Shown: piece after piece, positions 43,516 through 50,791 of the stretch
How the letters are laid out: every line of letters starts with the position of its first letter
How positions within the stretch are numbered: position 1 is the stretch's first letter
Origin: Kocuria marina
Lineage (GTDB): Bacteria > Actinomycetota > Actinomycetes > Actinomycetales > Micrococcaceae
DNA: 64,000 nt
Direction: 5' to 3'
Assembly (NCBI GenBank): GCA_014652975.1
Contig: BMZV01000002.1
Location: 124,001-188,000, forward strand
Translations under genes and position numbers: made by a program
Notes under the pieces: model-generated
What the model was told of the DNA's origin: nothing
Seen by the model: the letters and a program-made list of their open reading frames with translations, nothing else
Databases searched by the model: none

Positions 43516-44104
43516 TCGGCGCGGGCTTAGTCTCCTTCTGCGTGGGGTCCGGATCGGCGGTCGGCGCCGCCGGCCGCGTGGGCGCCGGTGGTTGGGGCGG
43601 CCGAGGTGCGCGGGTCGGTTCCGGTGCCTGGCTCTTCGTGGGCTCGGGCGTAGCCGTGGACGGAACGGGCCGAGGGGTGCTCGTGGGCGCCGGGGGTACC
43701 GGCGCGGCGGGCGGTGCGGGAGCGACCGGGGGTGCGGGAACCACGGGGGGCGGAGCGGGCACGTAGTACTGTTCCGCGGGCCTCGAGGGCGGGACCAACG
43801 GCGTGATCTGCGGCGACGGCGTCGGAGATACGCTCGGGGTGGCGCTCGGAGTGGGGGAGGGGGTCACGGTGGGGGAGGGGGTCACGGTGGGGGGCTCGGT
43901 CGCGAAGTTCGCGGGGTCGTCGTCGGACGAACCCGACAAACCGGTGAAAGCCACGGCCCCCACACCCACCAGGACGAGCAGGGCCGCACCACCGAGCGTG
44001 ACGGGGGCCATGTACCGCCGGGCACCCGAGGGGGCCGGAGTCGCGGTGCCTTCGGGGGATTGAGTGTCCTCACCGAATAAATCGTCCTGGATGGAGTTGC
44101 CCAT
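43475..44104 (-). CDS. Pro-rich single-pass membrane protein
   Basis: The product is a 209-residue protein I cannot assign to a family. A short acidic cytoplasmic segment (MGNSIQDDLFGEDTQ) leads to one hydrophobic helix at about 33-56. The rest is a Pro/Thr/Ala/Ser-rich external tail with TVTPSP repeats and runs of alternating Pro-Ala, then a charged Lys/Thr/Pro end. The tail is probably disordered and could cross the cell wall. The DNA holds an 18-bp tandem repeat at 43851-43886. The ATG is chosen because the acidic segment begins there; an in-frame start at 44140 is possible. It overlaps the convergent phosphatase-superfamily gene by 41 bases. Confidence 0.7.
   Translation of the reverse strand: MGNSIQDDLFGEDTQSPEGTATPAPSGARRYMAPVTLGGAALLVLVGVGAVAFTGLSGSSDDDPANFATEPPTVTPSPTVTPSPTPSATPSVSPTPSPQITPLVPPSRPAEQYYVPAPPPVVPAPPVAPAPPAAPVPPAPTSTPRPVPSTATPEPTKSQAPEPTRAPRPPQPPAPTRPAAPTADPDPTQKETKPAPITTPGKGQTSPGR
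43851..43886. repeat. Tandem 18-bp repeat in the Pro-rich protein gene
   Basis: Two exact copies of an 18-base unit (GTGGGGGAGGGGGTCACG) are followed by a partial third. They encode the repeated Val-Thr-Pro-Ser-Pro-Thr tail, and unit changes stay in frame, so length variation among strains is expected. Confidence 0.85.
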
Positions 44105-44238
44105 GCAAAAATTCCCTCGAGATCGCCCGTGCGTGTCCACGACCGGACCGTGTTCTCCCCGGGCCCGGTGCGTTCACGTGACTTTACCGCGTGCCGGCTT
44201 CCCCGCGCACAACCGCTCGTGAGAGCGCAGCGCCGACG

Positions 44239-45666
44239 TCAGGACCGGTTGGCCCCGAAGACGATGTCGTCCCAGCTCGGCACGGAAGACCGCTTGGCCT
44301 TGGGGGTGCGACCCCGCGGGCCCGGGGCGGGACGGTCGCTCGATCCCGATTCGTCCGTGGTGTCCGCATCGCCGGAACGGGCCGGTTCGTCGGTGTCCTG
44401 CGCGGCGGGCTCGTCCTCGTCCGCCACGTCCGTGGCCGTGCCGGAGGCGTCGACGGCGAACGCGCTATCCGACGTCGTGCCGCGCGCTTCGGTCTCCGTG
44501 GCCGCGTGTTCGTCCTCACCGGAGTTCTCCGACCCGGAGTCCTCAGGCGCGGGATCCTCGGAAATGCAATCCGCAGGCTGGTGGTCCGTGACGGCGGAGG
44601 GGACGTTCTCGTTCCGGGAGGCTGCGGGGGAGTCGTCGTACGAGCCCTTCCCGAACGGCACGGCGGGGGCAGCTGCGTTCCGGGAGGGGGTGGCGTCGTC
44701 GTGTTCGAGGGGGGTCGAATCGTCGACGATCTCGATCCCGTCGTCCTGGGCGAGTGCCTGGGCCTCGGCGACCTGCGAGGCGGCCGGCTGGATGGGCCGG
44801 TCGAACACCGTGGAATCCTCCGGGGCGTCGATGGGGCGCGGGCGCTGGTCCACCTGACCCATGCCGCGGCCGAGGATCTCCGCGAGCCGGTCGTCGCCCG
44901 CCTCGTCCGAGCCGATCCGCCGTCCGCGGCGCGACTGCAGGACGTCGAGCAGGTCGTCCGCCTGGCTCGCCTCGTGCTGCAACTGCCGCAATGTCGCGGT
45001 GGGTGCGGGGGGCAGCGCGTGGGCGGCCGCGCCGAGCGGGCCGGTCTCCTGGTGCTCCTGACCCAGCGCGTGCGCCCAGTCGTTCTCCGGACGCACGGTC
45101 CGGTTCGCGGGGTTGTAACTCCACTGGGCGGGACCCGGGATGTCCGGGGCGTCCTGCGAGGCGTCCTCCGCGGAGAAGCTCAGCTGCACGGTCCACAACT
45201 GGTCCTCGCGCAACCACGCGTCCCAGTCGAAGGACGAGCGGTCCACCCCGAGCTCGGCGGCACGCTCGTCCACGGTCTCGCGCAGGGTGCGGGGCTCGCC
45301 CTCGAACACGGAGCGGTAGCCCTCGTGGGAGGGGTTGGTCCCGGAGACCGTGACCCGGCACGCCTCGGCGACCACGTGGGAGCGTTCGGCCAGGATGGGC
45401 CACTCGTACCGCTTGACGCGTTCGGCCTCCCACCCGGACTCGGCCACGACGTCCTCGACGCTCGCGCCGGCGCGGAAGCGGGCCTGGATGTCACGCGGAC
45501 CGAAGGACCCTCCGCCGCGCCCATGAGAGGGGGGCTTGCGGCGCGCGTGCTGGATCGTCTGACGCAATTGCTGGTCGATCTTCAGCCGGTAGCGGGTCGA
45601 ATCGGGGGTCTCCACGATGAGGTGCTCACCGTCGTCGTGCACTCCTACCAGGCGCAACTGCTCCAT
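44239..45666 (-). CDS. sepH: Septation protein SepH (DUF3071)
   Basis: This 475-residue actinobacterial division protein is of a type reported in Streptomyces to stimulate FtsZ assembly. The N-terminal domain (about 1-160) begins MEQLRLVGVHDDGEHLIVE. It includes LRQTIQHARRKPP and a helix-turn-helix-like segment (GPRDIQARFRAGASVEDVVAESGW). DWDAWLREDQLWTVQLSFSA follows, near residue 165. The rest is long, acidic and disordered, ending in a conserved short motif KAKRSSVPSWDDIVFG, probably a contact site. The ATG has AAGGA upstream. It is divergent from the DUF4193 gene across 318 bases. Confidence 0.9.
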   Translation of the reverse strand: MEQLRLVGVHDDGEHLIVETPDSTRYRLKIDQQLRQTIQHARRKPPSHGRGGGSFGPRDIQARFRAGASVEDVVAESGWEAERVKRYEWPILAERSHVVAEACRVTVSGTNPSHEGYRSVFEGEPRTLRETVDERAAELGVDRSSFDWDAWLREDQLWTVQLSFSAEDASQDAPDIPGPAQWSYNPANRTVRPENDWAHALGQEHQETGPLGAAAHALPPAPTATLRQLQHEASQADDLLDVLQSRRGRRIGSDEAGDDRLAEILGRGMGQVDQRPRPIDAPEDSTVFDRPIQPAASQVAEAQALAQDDGIEIVDDSTPLEHDDATPSRNAAAPAVPFGKGSYDDSPAASRNENVPSAVTDHQPADCISEDPAPEDSGSENSGEDEHAATETEARGTTSDSAFAVDASGTATDVADEDEPAAQDTDEPARSGDADTTDESGSSDRPAPGPRGRTPKAKRSSVPSWDDIVFGANRS

Positions 45667-45984
45667 GCTGTCCTTCCCTCGCCGTTGGGGGCACCACGCG
45701 ATCCGGGGTGCGCTCGGCGCGCTCGTAGCGTCAGTGTAGTGGCACGCCCGGGCGCCGTCCGGGACCGGCGGGACGGCCACCCGCACGGGCACCGCGTGTG
45801 TCATCCGGACGAGCGGATCCACCGCCCGAGGTGGAAATCTTGCTCTGCGAGAAAACCTCGGCGTCGCCACTGGCTTTTTCCGCGCCCATGGTGAACAATC
45901 TACGCGACACGGCCCGGGGGTAGAGCGCTCGGGAGTTGTTTTTCGCAGGGATTTTCGTGAAGACCGGTTGGAGCGGATAGACAC
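45667..45984. other. 318-bp divergent intergenic region between sepH and the DUF4193 gene
   Basis: No coding frame is supported here. On the minus strand TACACT (45733-45738) is a plausible -10 for sepH, giving a leader of about 60 bases. On the plus side an AT-richer stretch (about 45885-45965, with runs of T) precedes the DUF4193 ATG, which has GGAGCGG upstream. I see no convincing -10 for that gene. Confidence 0.5.
45733..45738 (-). promoter_or_regulatory. Candidate -10 hexamer of sepH
   Basis: TACACT on the minus strand fits TANNNT and lies 66 bases before the sepH ATG, leaving room for a leader with a Shine-Dalgarno. Confidence 0.4.
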
Positions 45985-46284
45985 ATGGCCACAGACTACG
46001 ACGCACCGCGTAAGCAGGACGAAGACCTCAAGGAAGACTCCATCGAGGAGCTCCAGTCCCGGCGGTCGGACCAACAGTCCGGAAGCGTTGACGAGGACGA
46101 GGCCACCGCGGCGGAGAGCTTCGAGCTCCCCGGCGCGGACCTCTCCAACGAGGAACTGTCCGTCGTGGTGCTCCCAGCCCAGGACGACGAGTTCACGTGT
46201 GGCTCGTGCTTCCTGGTGCGCCACCGTTCGCAGCTCGCCGAGGAGCGCGATGGCGTGAAGTACTGCCACGAGTGCCTGGGCTGA
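45985..46284 (+). CDS. DUF4193 family zinc-ribbon-like protein
   Basis: This 99-residue protein is highly conserved across actinobacteria and of unknown function. Residues 1-65 are acidic (DEDLKEDSIEELQSRRSD, VDEDEATAAESFELPGADLSNEE). The C-terminal part has CGSC and CHEC in TCGSCFLVRHRSQLAEERDGVKYCHECLG, a CxxC...CxxC zinc ribbon. GGAG lies upstream of the ATG. It sits between sepH and dut, as in mycobacteria. A 17-bp terminator follows immediately. Confidence 0.92.
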   Translation: MATDYDAPRKQDEDLKEDSIEELQSRRSDQQSGSVDEDEATAAESFELPGADLSNEELSVVVLPAQDDEFTCGSCFLVRHRSQLAEERDGVKYCHECLG

Positions 46285-46305
46285 GCCCCGGGTCCACGAC
46301 CGCAT

Positions 46306-46343
46306 GACGACGGGCGCTCACCCTCGGGTGAGCGCCCGTCGTC
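46306..46343. terminator. Intrinsic terminator after the DUF4193 gene
   Basis: A perfect 17-bp stem (46306-46322 with 46327-46343) closes the tetraloop CTCG and is followed by TTTC. It lies between the DUF4193 stop and the convergent DUF3093 stop, so it can serve both. Confidence 0.85.
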
Positions 46344-46369
46344 TTTCTGCTCGTCCGTGATCGTGCTCG

Positions 46370-46921
46370 TCAGACCCGGTCGCCGCGGTCGCTCGCCGAG
46401 CGGGAGCCCGCATTGATCGCCTCGGCCAACCGCTCGGGGTGGCGGGTCGCGGTGAGCCAGTACGGGGTGGGGTCCACCGGGTCCACGATCTCGATCCGGC
46501 ACAGGTCCGGCATCGACACACGGAAGTTCATGAAGGCGCGCCCGTCCAGGTCGGGTCCGCGCGCAGCACGCGCCTCGGCGCCGACCAGCGGACGAGCATT
46601 GCCCACGTACTGCCGTTCGATGTACGCCCGGCCCACGCGCAGGTCCTTGTCGGTGACCACGATGCTCGGCGCCCCCAGGTGCAGCACGAGCCCGATCACG
46701 ACCATCAGCACCACCGCGACGATCACGCCCACGGCGATGCTGATGGGTGCCACGGCCACGAATCCGGCCGCACCCACGAAGACCACGATGAGCCATACCC
46801 ACCACGCGACGATCAGCTTCTCCTCGTACTGCACGTCCGCTCGGACGTTCTCCTGGGCGTGGGACGGGTGCTCTGCGGGTGAGGACGCCGCGGCCGCCCC
46901 GGAATCTGGGTGGGAACTCAT
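46370..46921 (-). CDS. DUF3093 domain-containing membrane protein
   Basis: This 183-residue protein has a soluble N-terminus of about 30 residues, two close hydrophobic helices at about 38-80 (VAWWVWLIVVFVGAAGFVAV and ISIAVGVIVAVVLMVVIGLVL), and a soluble C-terminal domain. That domain includes VTDKDLRVGRAYIERQYVG and PYWLTATRHPERLAEAI. The function of DUF3093 is unknown. It is divergent from dut, as in M. tuberculosis, where the equivalent gene is next to dut. The ATG at 46921 is used, with a G-rich segment upstream as possible Shine-Dalgarno. Confidence 0.88.
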   Translation of the reverse strand: MSSHPDSGAAAASSPAEHPSHAQENVRADVQYEEKLIVAWWVWLIVVFVGAAGFVAVAPISIAVGVIVAVVLMVVIGLVLHLGAPSIVVTDKDLRVGRAYIERQYVGNARPLVGAEARAARGPDLDGRAFMNFRVSMPDLCRIEIVDPVDPTPYWLTATRHPERLAEAINAGSRSASDRGDRV

Positions 46922-46997
46922 GCCCCCACCTTGACACATTCCCCCTGGACGCCGCCCGCGTCCGCGCCGTCAGGCCCGCGCGTTACAGTGGGGCATT

Positions 46998-47459
46998 GTG
47001 ACCAAAATGAGCGAGTCGGCCGCGGTGACCGTGGCCCTGCATCTGTTGGACCCGGACCTGCCCGCCCCCGCCTATGCACGTCCCGGTGACGCCGGGGCGG
47101 ACCTGCGCGCCCGCCACGACGTCGAACTCGGCCCGGGTCGGCGCGCGCTCGTGGACACAGGGGTGGCGCTCGCGATCCCCGCGGGATACGTGGGTCTCGT
47201 GCACCCGCGCTCCGGGCTCGCGGCCAAGCATGGGCTGACCGTGGTCAATGCACCGGGCACCGTGGACAGCGGCTACCGTGGCGAACTCAAGGTGTGCCTG
47301 CTCAACACGGATCCGCATGAGAGCTACACGGTGCGCCGCGGTGAGCGGATCGCCCAGCTCGTGATCCAGGAAGTGGTCACCGCCCGCTTCGAGCTCACCA
47401 CCGAACTCCCCGACAGCGAGCGCGGTGCAAGCGGATTCGGGTCCACGGGGGCCCGCTGA
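46998..47459 (+). CDS. dut: Deoxyuridine 5'-triphosphate nucleotidohydrolase (dUTPase)
   Basis: This 153-residue enzyme splits dUTP to dUMP and pyrophosphate, keeping uracil out of DNA and feeding thymidylate synthesis. The five trimeric dUTPase motifs are present: PGDAGADLRA, HPRSGLAAKHGL, VNAPGTVDSGYRGELKV with the catalytic Asp, RGERIAQLVI, and the C-terminal GASGFGSTG loop. The GTG start is preceded by TACAGT with eight bases between, suggesting a leaderless or nearly leaderless transcript. It leads a run of same-strand genes through DUF3710, an OB-fold protein and DUF3159. Confidence 0.96.
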   Translation: MTKMSESAAVTVALHLLDPDLPAPAYARPGDAGADLRARHDVELGPGRRALVDTGVALAIPAGYVGLVHPRSGLAAKHGLTVVNAPGTVDSGYRGELKVCLLNTDPHESYTVRRGERIAQLVIQEVVTARFELTTELPDSERGASGFGSTGAR

Positions 47460-47508
47460 TCGCCGGCCCTCGCCCCCGCAGATTCCCCACCCACTCTTGG
47501 AGCAACTG

Positions 47509-48273
47509 ATGTTCGGACGTAAGAAGCGCAACCGCGAGGCCTCGGAGCAGACACCGACCGAGTCCACGACCGCGTCGGCTGCCACCGAGGCCGCCCCGGA
47601 CCAGGACGCGCCGAATCCTCGCGCCAACGGCCCGTGGGACGAGAGCGAGATGCCGGGTGAGCGCGCCGAGTACCTGGATCTCGGGGCTCTGCTGCTGAAG
47701 CCGGTCGCGCGCGTGGACGTGCGCGTCGAGCTGGATCCGCGGGACCGGGTGCCGCGGGCCGTGAACATGGACTTCGGGGGCGGTTCCGTCCAGGTGCAGG
47801 TCTTCACGGCCCCCAAGTCCTCCGGGTTGTGGGACGAGGTGCGCGCCGAGCTCGTGGCCGGGTTGCGGCGGGACGGGGGCGACCCCACGGTCTCCGACGG
47901 TCCCCTGGGCATGCAGGTCAACGCGCAGTTCGCGGGCGTCACACCCTCCGGCGAGAACGGATTCCGGCTCGCACGCTTCGTGGGCATCGACGGTCCGCGC
48001 TGGTTCCTGCGCTGCGTCTACACAGGCGACGCCGCGCTGCCCGGGCCCACCGCGGAGGTGCTCGATGACGCTGTGCGCGGGCTCGTCGTCGTCCGCGGCC
48101 AGGACCCGCACCCGCCGCGCGACCTGCTCGCGCTCACGGTCCCCGAGGACGCCGAGGTGCACCCCGCGGGCGCGCCGACCGGTGCGGACGAGGACGCGGG
48201 TCGGACCCCGGCGGAGCCAGGCGCCGCGGTGCAGGAGCCGCGGCGCGGCCCCGAGATTACCGAGATCGGCTGA
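47509..48273 (+). CDS. DUF3710 domain-containing protein
   Basis: This 254-residue actinobacterial protein of unknown function starts MFGRKKRN at an ATG with GGAG upstream. A low-complexity Thr/Ala/Pro-rich segment leads to the conserved domain, with YLDLGALLLKPV, SVQVQVFTAPKSSGLWDEVR, GPLGMQVNAQF and GPRWFLRCVYTGDAAL. The C-terminus is acidic and Pro-rich. It lies 49 bases after dut and five bases before the OB-fold gene, so it is clearly in the dut operon. The order dut-DUF3710-OB-DUF3159 is known in other actinobacteria. Confidence 0.9.
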   Translation: MFGRKKRNREASEQTPTESTTASAATEAAPDQDAPNPRANGPWDESEMPGERAEYLDLGALLLKPVARVDVRVELDPRDRVPRAVNMDFGGGSVQVQVFTAPKSSGLWDEVRAELVAGLRRDGGDPTVSDGPLGMQVNAQFAGVTPSGENGFRLARFVGIDGPRWFLRCVYTGDAALPGPTAEVLDDAVRGLVVVRGQDPHPPRDLLALTVPEDAEVHPAGAPTGADEDAGRTPAEPGAAVQEPRRGPEITEIG

Positions 48274-48278
48274 CCCGG

Positions 48279-48641
48279 GTGGTCAACAACCCGCTCACGG
48301 GCGCGATCGACGTCGTCGCCGAACCCGAGGCCCACGCGGAGGACCTGACCCCGGAGCATAGGGCGCGGCAGCGGCGCCGTGCGGTCGTGGAGGGCGTGGT
48401 CGTGGAGGTCACGATCGCGCCCGTGACCGCGCCGCCGTACTACCGGGCGCTGCTGCGCGTGACGAACCCAGCGGCGCAGCCGTGCACGCTCGAACTGTTG
48501 TGGCACGGTCAGCACGTGGTCCCGGGCGTCACCGCCGGCACCAAGCTGCGCTGCCTCGCCGTGGTGTGCTTCCCGGACGGGGTGGCCACCATGTACAATC
48601 CGCGCTACGAGATCATCACCCCCAAGAAGGCCGTGCGATGA
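48279..48641 (+). CDS. OB-fold nucleic-acid-binding domain protein
   Basis: This 120-residue protein has a beta-rich core (AVVEGVVVEVTIAP, YYRALLRVTNPAAQPCTLELLWHGQHVVPGVTAGTKLRCLAVVCF). The pattern fits an OB-fold and is annotated as nucleic-acid binding in relatives with the same gene order, from memory. The GTG start is five bases after the DUF3710 stop. Its stop overlaps the ATG of the DUF3159 gene (ATGA). The function is not known; DNA or RNA binding is inferred from fold. Confidence 0.8.
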   Translation: MVNNPLTGAIDVVAEPEAHAEDLTPEHRARQRRRAVVEGVVVEVTIAPVTAPPYYRALLRVTNPAAQPCTLELLWHGQHVVPGVTAGTKLRCLAVVCFPDGVATMYNPRYEIITPKKAVR

Positions 48642-49345
48642 CGTCTCCGCCGGACCCGACGGACCCCGCACCGCAGAGCGCGGGCGACCGCATGGGCCGC
48701 GCCGCCGAGGATCTCGCCCGGCGCTCGGGCCTGCGCCGGGACGCCAACGGCCAACTGGACGTGCTCAGCGCCGTGGGCGGCTGGCGCGGCGTGATCGAAT
48801 CCATCCTCCCGGGACTCGTGTACCTCGCGTGCGTGGTGCTCACGGGGGAGTTGGTCCCGGCGTTGTTGGCGTCACTGGGCACGGCCGCCGTGTTCACCGT
48901 GCTCCGGCTGGCGCAGCGCCAGGCCGTGACCCAGGCGATCGCCGGGCTCATGGGCGTGGGAGTGTGCACGCTGTTCGCCCGCGCGGGCGGGCAGGCGCTG
49001 GACTACTACGTGCCCGGGTTCATCACGAACGTCGTGGCGCTGGTCCTGTTGAGCATCTCGGCGACTGTTGGGTGGCCGCTGCTGGGCGTCGTCTTCGGCT
49101 ACGTGCGCGGTGAATCCGTGGACTGGCGCCGCGACCCGCTGCGGCGCGTGGCCTATCAGCGGGTCAACGGTCTGCTCATCGCGATGTTCGCGACCCGGTT
49201 GCTCGTGCAGGTCCCGCTGTACGTCGCGGAGAACGTCACGGCGCTCGGGATCGCGCGTTTGGTCATGGGGGCCCCGCTGTACGCCGCTGTGCTGTGGGTG
49301 GCATGGCTGTGGAGCCGCCCTCGCCGCGAGCAGCCTGCAGGTTGA
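48638..49345 (+). CDS. DUF3159 family membrane protein
   Basis: This 235-residue membrane protein has about five to six hydrophobic segments beginning at SILPGLVYLACVVLTGELVPALL. It starts with a soluble segment of about 45 residues containing ARRSGLRRDANGQLDVLSAVGGW. A conserved loop GYVRGESVDWRRDPLRRVAYQRVN is a family hallmark, and a C-terminal Arg-rich tail follows. The function is unknown. The ATG overlaps the previous stop. Its 3' end overlaps the convergent TrkA-like gene by 83 bases, which is a long overlap for two otherwise unrelated genes. Confidence 0.88.
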   Translation: MTSPPDPTDPAPQSAGDRMGRAAEDLARRSGLRRDANGQLDVLSAVGGWRGVIESILPGLVYLACVVLTGELVPALLASLGTAAVFTVLRLAQRQAVTQAIAGLMGVGVCTLFARAGGQALDYYVPGFITNVVALVLLSISATVGWPLLGVVFGYVRGESVDWRRDPLRRVAYQRVNGLLIAMFATRLLVQVPLYVAENVTALGIARLVMGAPLYAAVLWVAWLWSRPRREQPAG

Positions 49346-50009
49346 CGTCCCGGGCCGTGGTGAACATGGCCCGCAACTGGTCCTCACCCGCCGCCGTGGT
49401 GATGAAGAACAGCTCGTCCCCGCTCTCCAGGACGTCGTCGCCGGACGGTGCGATCGGCACGCCGTCGCGCAGGATCGCCACGAGCGCCACGTCCTGGGGC
49501 CACGGCACCTGGGTCACGGTGCTCGCGACCACGGGGTGTTCCCGGGGCACCGTGTAGGCGGACAGCGTGGCCGAGCCGGTCTGGAAGCTCAGCAGGCGCA
49601 CGACGTCGCCCACCTCCACGGCTTCCTCCACGAGCGCCGTCATCAACCGCGGGGTGGATACGGCCACGTCCACGCCCCACGCGTCGTCGAAGAGCCACTC
49701 GTTCTTGGGGTGGTTGACACGCCCCACGGTGCGGGGCACCCCGAACTCGCTGCGCGCGAGCAACGAGACGACCAGGTTGGCCTTGTCGTCACCGGTCGCG
49801 GCCACGACCACGTCCGCCTCCTCCGCGCGCGCCCGTTGCAGGACTTGGAGATCGCACGCGTCCCCCACGACCCACTGCGCACCGCGCAGGTTGGAGCGTC
49901 CGATCACCTCCGCGGTGGCGTCCACCACGACCACGTCGTGGCCGTGCGACAACAGTTCCCGAGCGATCGAGGATCCCACGGACCCTCCGCCTACGATCAC
50001 CACGTGCAT
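49263..50009 (-). CDS. TrkA family potassium regulatory protein (second of pair, CeoC-like)
   Basis: This 248-residue regulator has an N-terminal RCK/TrkA-N domain (about 1-120) with the NAD-binding loop GGGSVGSSIA (7-16) and acidic Asp ending strand two (VVVVDA). A C-terminal TrkA-C-like domain (about 140-220) follows and then a Pro-rich tail. Its ATG overlaps the stop of the upstream TrkA gene (TGATG). In M. tuberculosis the same pair is called ceoB/ceoC. It probably gates potassium transport in response to nucleotides. The 3' end overlaps the DUF3159 gene. Confidence 0.9.
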   Translation of the reverse strand: MHVVIVGGGSVGSSIARELLSHGHDVVVVDATAEVIGRSNLRGAQWVVGDACDLQVLQRARAEEADVVVAATGDDKANLVVSLLARSEFGVPRTVGRVNHPKNEWLFDDAWGVDVAVSTPRLMTALVEEAVEVGDVVRLLSFQTGSATLSAYTVPREHPVVASTVTQVPWPQDVALVAILRDGVPIAPSGDDVLESGDELFFITTAAGEDQLRAMFTTARDVNLQAARGEGGSTAMPPTAQRRTAGPP

Positions 50010-50728
50010 CAGTCACGCCCCCGCGTCCCAGGGGTCGCGGCGAGCGCCACGGCCTCCATGACCTCGTCCGACGGCGGTCGGGACAGCACCCGGGCCACGC
50101 GTTCCACGTCCTCCACGCGCATCATGGCGTGCACGATGTCCCCCTGCTGGTAGCTCGTGTCGCTCGCGGGCAGGATGCCCTCCCCGAACCGGGTCAGGAA
50201 CGCGACCCGCACACCGGCGGCCTCCTCGATCCGGTCCAGGTGCAGTCCCGACCACGCGTCGTCCAGGGGCAGTTCCCCGAGCTGCAGGCGACCGGAGGCC
50301 TCCCGGAAGTCACCCGTGATGGCGTGTTCGGGCAGGATGCGGCGCAGCACCTGGTCCGCGCTCCAGCGCACGGACGCGACCGTGGGAATGCCCATGCGCT
50401 GGTAGAACTCCGCGCGGGTGGGGTCGTAGATCCGGGCGACCACGTGTTTGACCTTGAAGGTCTCCCGCGCCACGCGCGCGGCGATGATGTTGGAATTGTC
50501 CCCCGAGGAGACCGCGGCGAACGCGTAGGCGTCCGCGATCCCCGCGCGTTGCAGCACCTCGCGGTCGAAGCCGTGGCCCGTGACCTTTTTGCCGCTGAAC
50601 GAGGGCCGCAGTTTGCGGAACGCCCGGTCGTCCTGGTCGATCACGGCAACCGTGTGCCCTGAGTCCTCGAGGGCGTGCGCGAGGGTGATCCCCACCCGGC
50701 CCACGCCCATGATCACGAAATGCGCCAT
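50009..50728 (-). CDS. TrkA family potassium regulatory protein (first of pair, CeoB-like)
   Basis: This 239-residue RCK protein has the NAD/ATP-binding loop GVGRVGITLA (7-16), Asp in VAVIDQD ending strand two, and a following FDREVLQRAGIADAYAFAAVSSGDN segment. A TrkA-C domain begins near residue 140. The ATG at 50728 follows TATGCT and seven bases without a Shine-Dalgarno, so it is likely leaderless. It is transcribed away from the KimA-like permease gene, 63 bases upstream, which is its probable functional partner. Its stop overlaps the second TrkA gene. Confidence 0.92.
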   Translation of the reverse strand: MAHFVIMGVGRVGITLAHALEDSGHTVAVIDQDDRAFRKLRPSFSGKKVTGHGFDREVLQRAGIADAYAFAAVSSGDNSNIIAARVARETFKVKHVVARIYDPTRAEFYQRMGIPTVASVRWSADQVLRRILPEHAITGDFREASGRLQLGELPLDDAWSGLHLDRIEEAAGVRVAFLTRFGEGILPASDTSYQQGDIVHAMMRVEDVERVARVLSRPPSDEVMEAVALAATPGTRGRD

Positions 50729-50735
50729 GAGCCAC

Positions 50736-50741
50736 AGCATA
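50736..50741 (-). promoter_or_regulatory. Leaderless-type -10 hexamer for the first TrkA gene
   Basis: TATGCT on the minus strand, then seven bases and the ATG at 50728. The divergent permease has TAGCGT (50778-50783) eight bases before its GTG, so both promoters lie within about 50 bases. Confidence 0.45.
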
Positions 50742-50791
50742 GGGCCCGCGGCACGGGACAAGGCCCGGCCGAGGGACTAGCGTGTTCCCAC

